A DNA stretch of 36,785 nucleotides from an uncultured Porphyromonadaceae bacterium (GTDB taxonomy: Bacteria; Bacteroidota; Bacteroidia; Bacteroidales; Muribaculaceae). The notes beneath the pieces are model-generated. The model did not search any database. It was not told the origin of the DNA and saw only the letters and a list, made by a program, of their open reading frames with translations. Below are positions 36,736 to 36,785 of the stretch, piece by piece. Both the position numbers and the translations under genes were made by a program. How positions within the stretch are numbered: position 1 is the first letter of the stretch; every line of letters starts with the position of its first letter. The stretch covers positions 1 to 36,785 of the forward strand of contig CALYOL010000003.1 of the NCBI GenBank assembly GCA_945231345.1, given 5' to 3'.

Positions 36736-36767
36736 ATTGTAAATATAAAAAAATAGCATTATCTTTG
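36736..36767 (+). promoter_or_regulatory. Outward promoter at right edge
   Basis: ATTG (36736-36739), 20 nt, TATCTTTG (36760-36767) on the plus strand matches the Bacteroidetes promoter with one -33 mismatch. It would drive a gene beyond the window, divergent from rplY. Confidence 0.65.
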
Positions 36768-36785
36768 TAACAGAAAAACATATTA

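Noticed and set aside
1-36785. Mobile element or prophage island
   Set aside because: No transposase, integrase, phage structural gene, flanking direct repeat or tRNA target was seen, and gene orders are typical chromosomal ones.

Overview
The window looks like chromosomal DNA of a Bacteroidales bacterium (gut or oral Bacteroidetes, genus not resolvable by eye). Evidence: moderately AT-rich sequence; promoters of the Bacteroidetes type (TTTG, about 19 nt, TAnnTTTG) and almost no Shine-Dalgarno sites; TonB receptor plus surface-lipoprotein logic; BtuG/DUF5074 propellers; type A type IX secretion sorting domains; a Pif1-TPR helicase; DPP IV; and the gene orders clpP-clpX-recQ, rfbD-prfC and rplY-pth-S4. 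I see no phage genes, insertion sequences, CRISPR array, tRNA or rRNA.

Region 1 (1-9652, minus strand): a vitamin B12 acquisition operon. A promoter at 9645-9652 starts a long leader that begins with a cobalamin riboswitch (9461-9638) and continues through two or three further hairpins. Five genes follow: a BtuB-like TonB-dependent receptor, a BtuG-like propeller lipoprotein, a 972-aa multidomain secreted protein containing a second propeller, a 401-aa lipoprotein, and a 567-aa third propeller. The last and the 972-aa protein carry C-terminal sorting domains. A strong terminator closes the operon at 77-119.

Region 2 (9716-18943, minus strand): seven closely spaced genes read clpP, clpX, recQ, a J-like protein, a very short GrpE-like protein, an enlarged Hsp70 and a membrane acyltransferase. 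I see no internal promoter, so ClpXP and the unusual chaperone trio may be co-transcribed. This trio is the best candidate for an undescribed system: an Hsp70 with an inserted beta domain and a replaced lid, a GrpE reduced to its head, and a J-like protein without HPD.

Region 3 (18944-26601, plus strand): an exported aromatic/His-rich protein, a FadL-type outer-membrane protein with a nearby terminator, then the probable operon rfbD-prfC-mutL. MutL lacks the usual C-terminal endonuclease residues.

Region 4 (26602-36785): a cupin gene (minus), then plus-strand genes for a Pif1-TPR helicase whose promoter abuts its start codon, a long coiled-coil protein, DPP IV and an unknown membrane protein. 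The minus-strand translation operon rplY-pth-S4 faces them, and a plus-strand promoter at the right edge fires out of the window.
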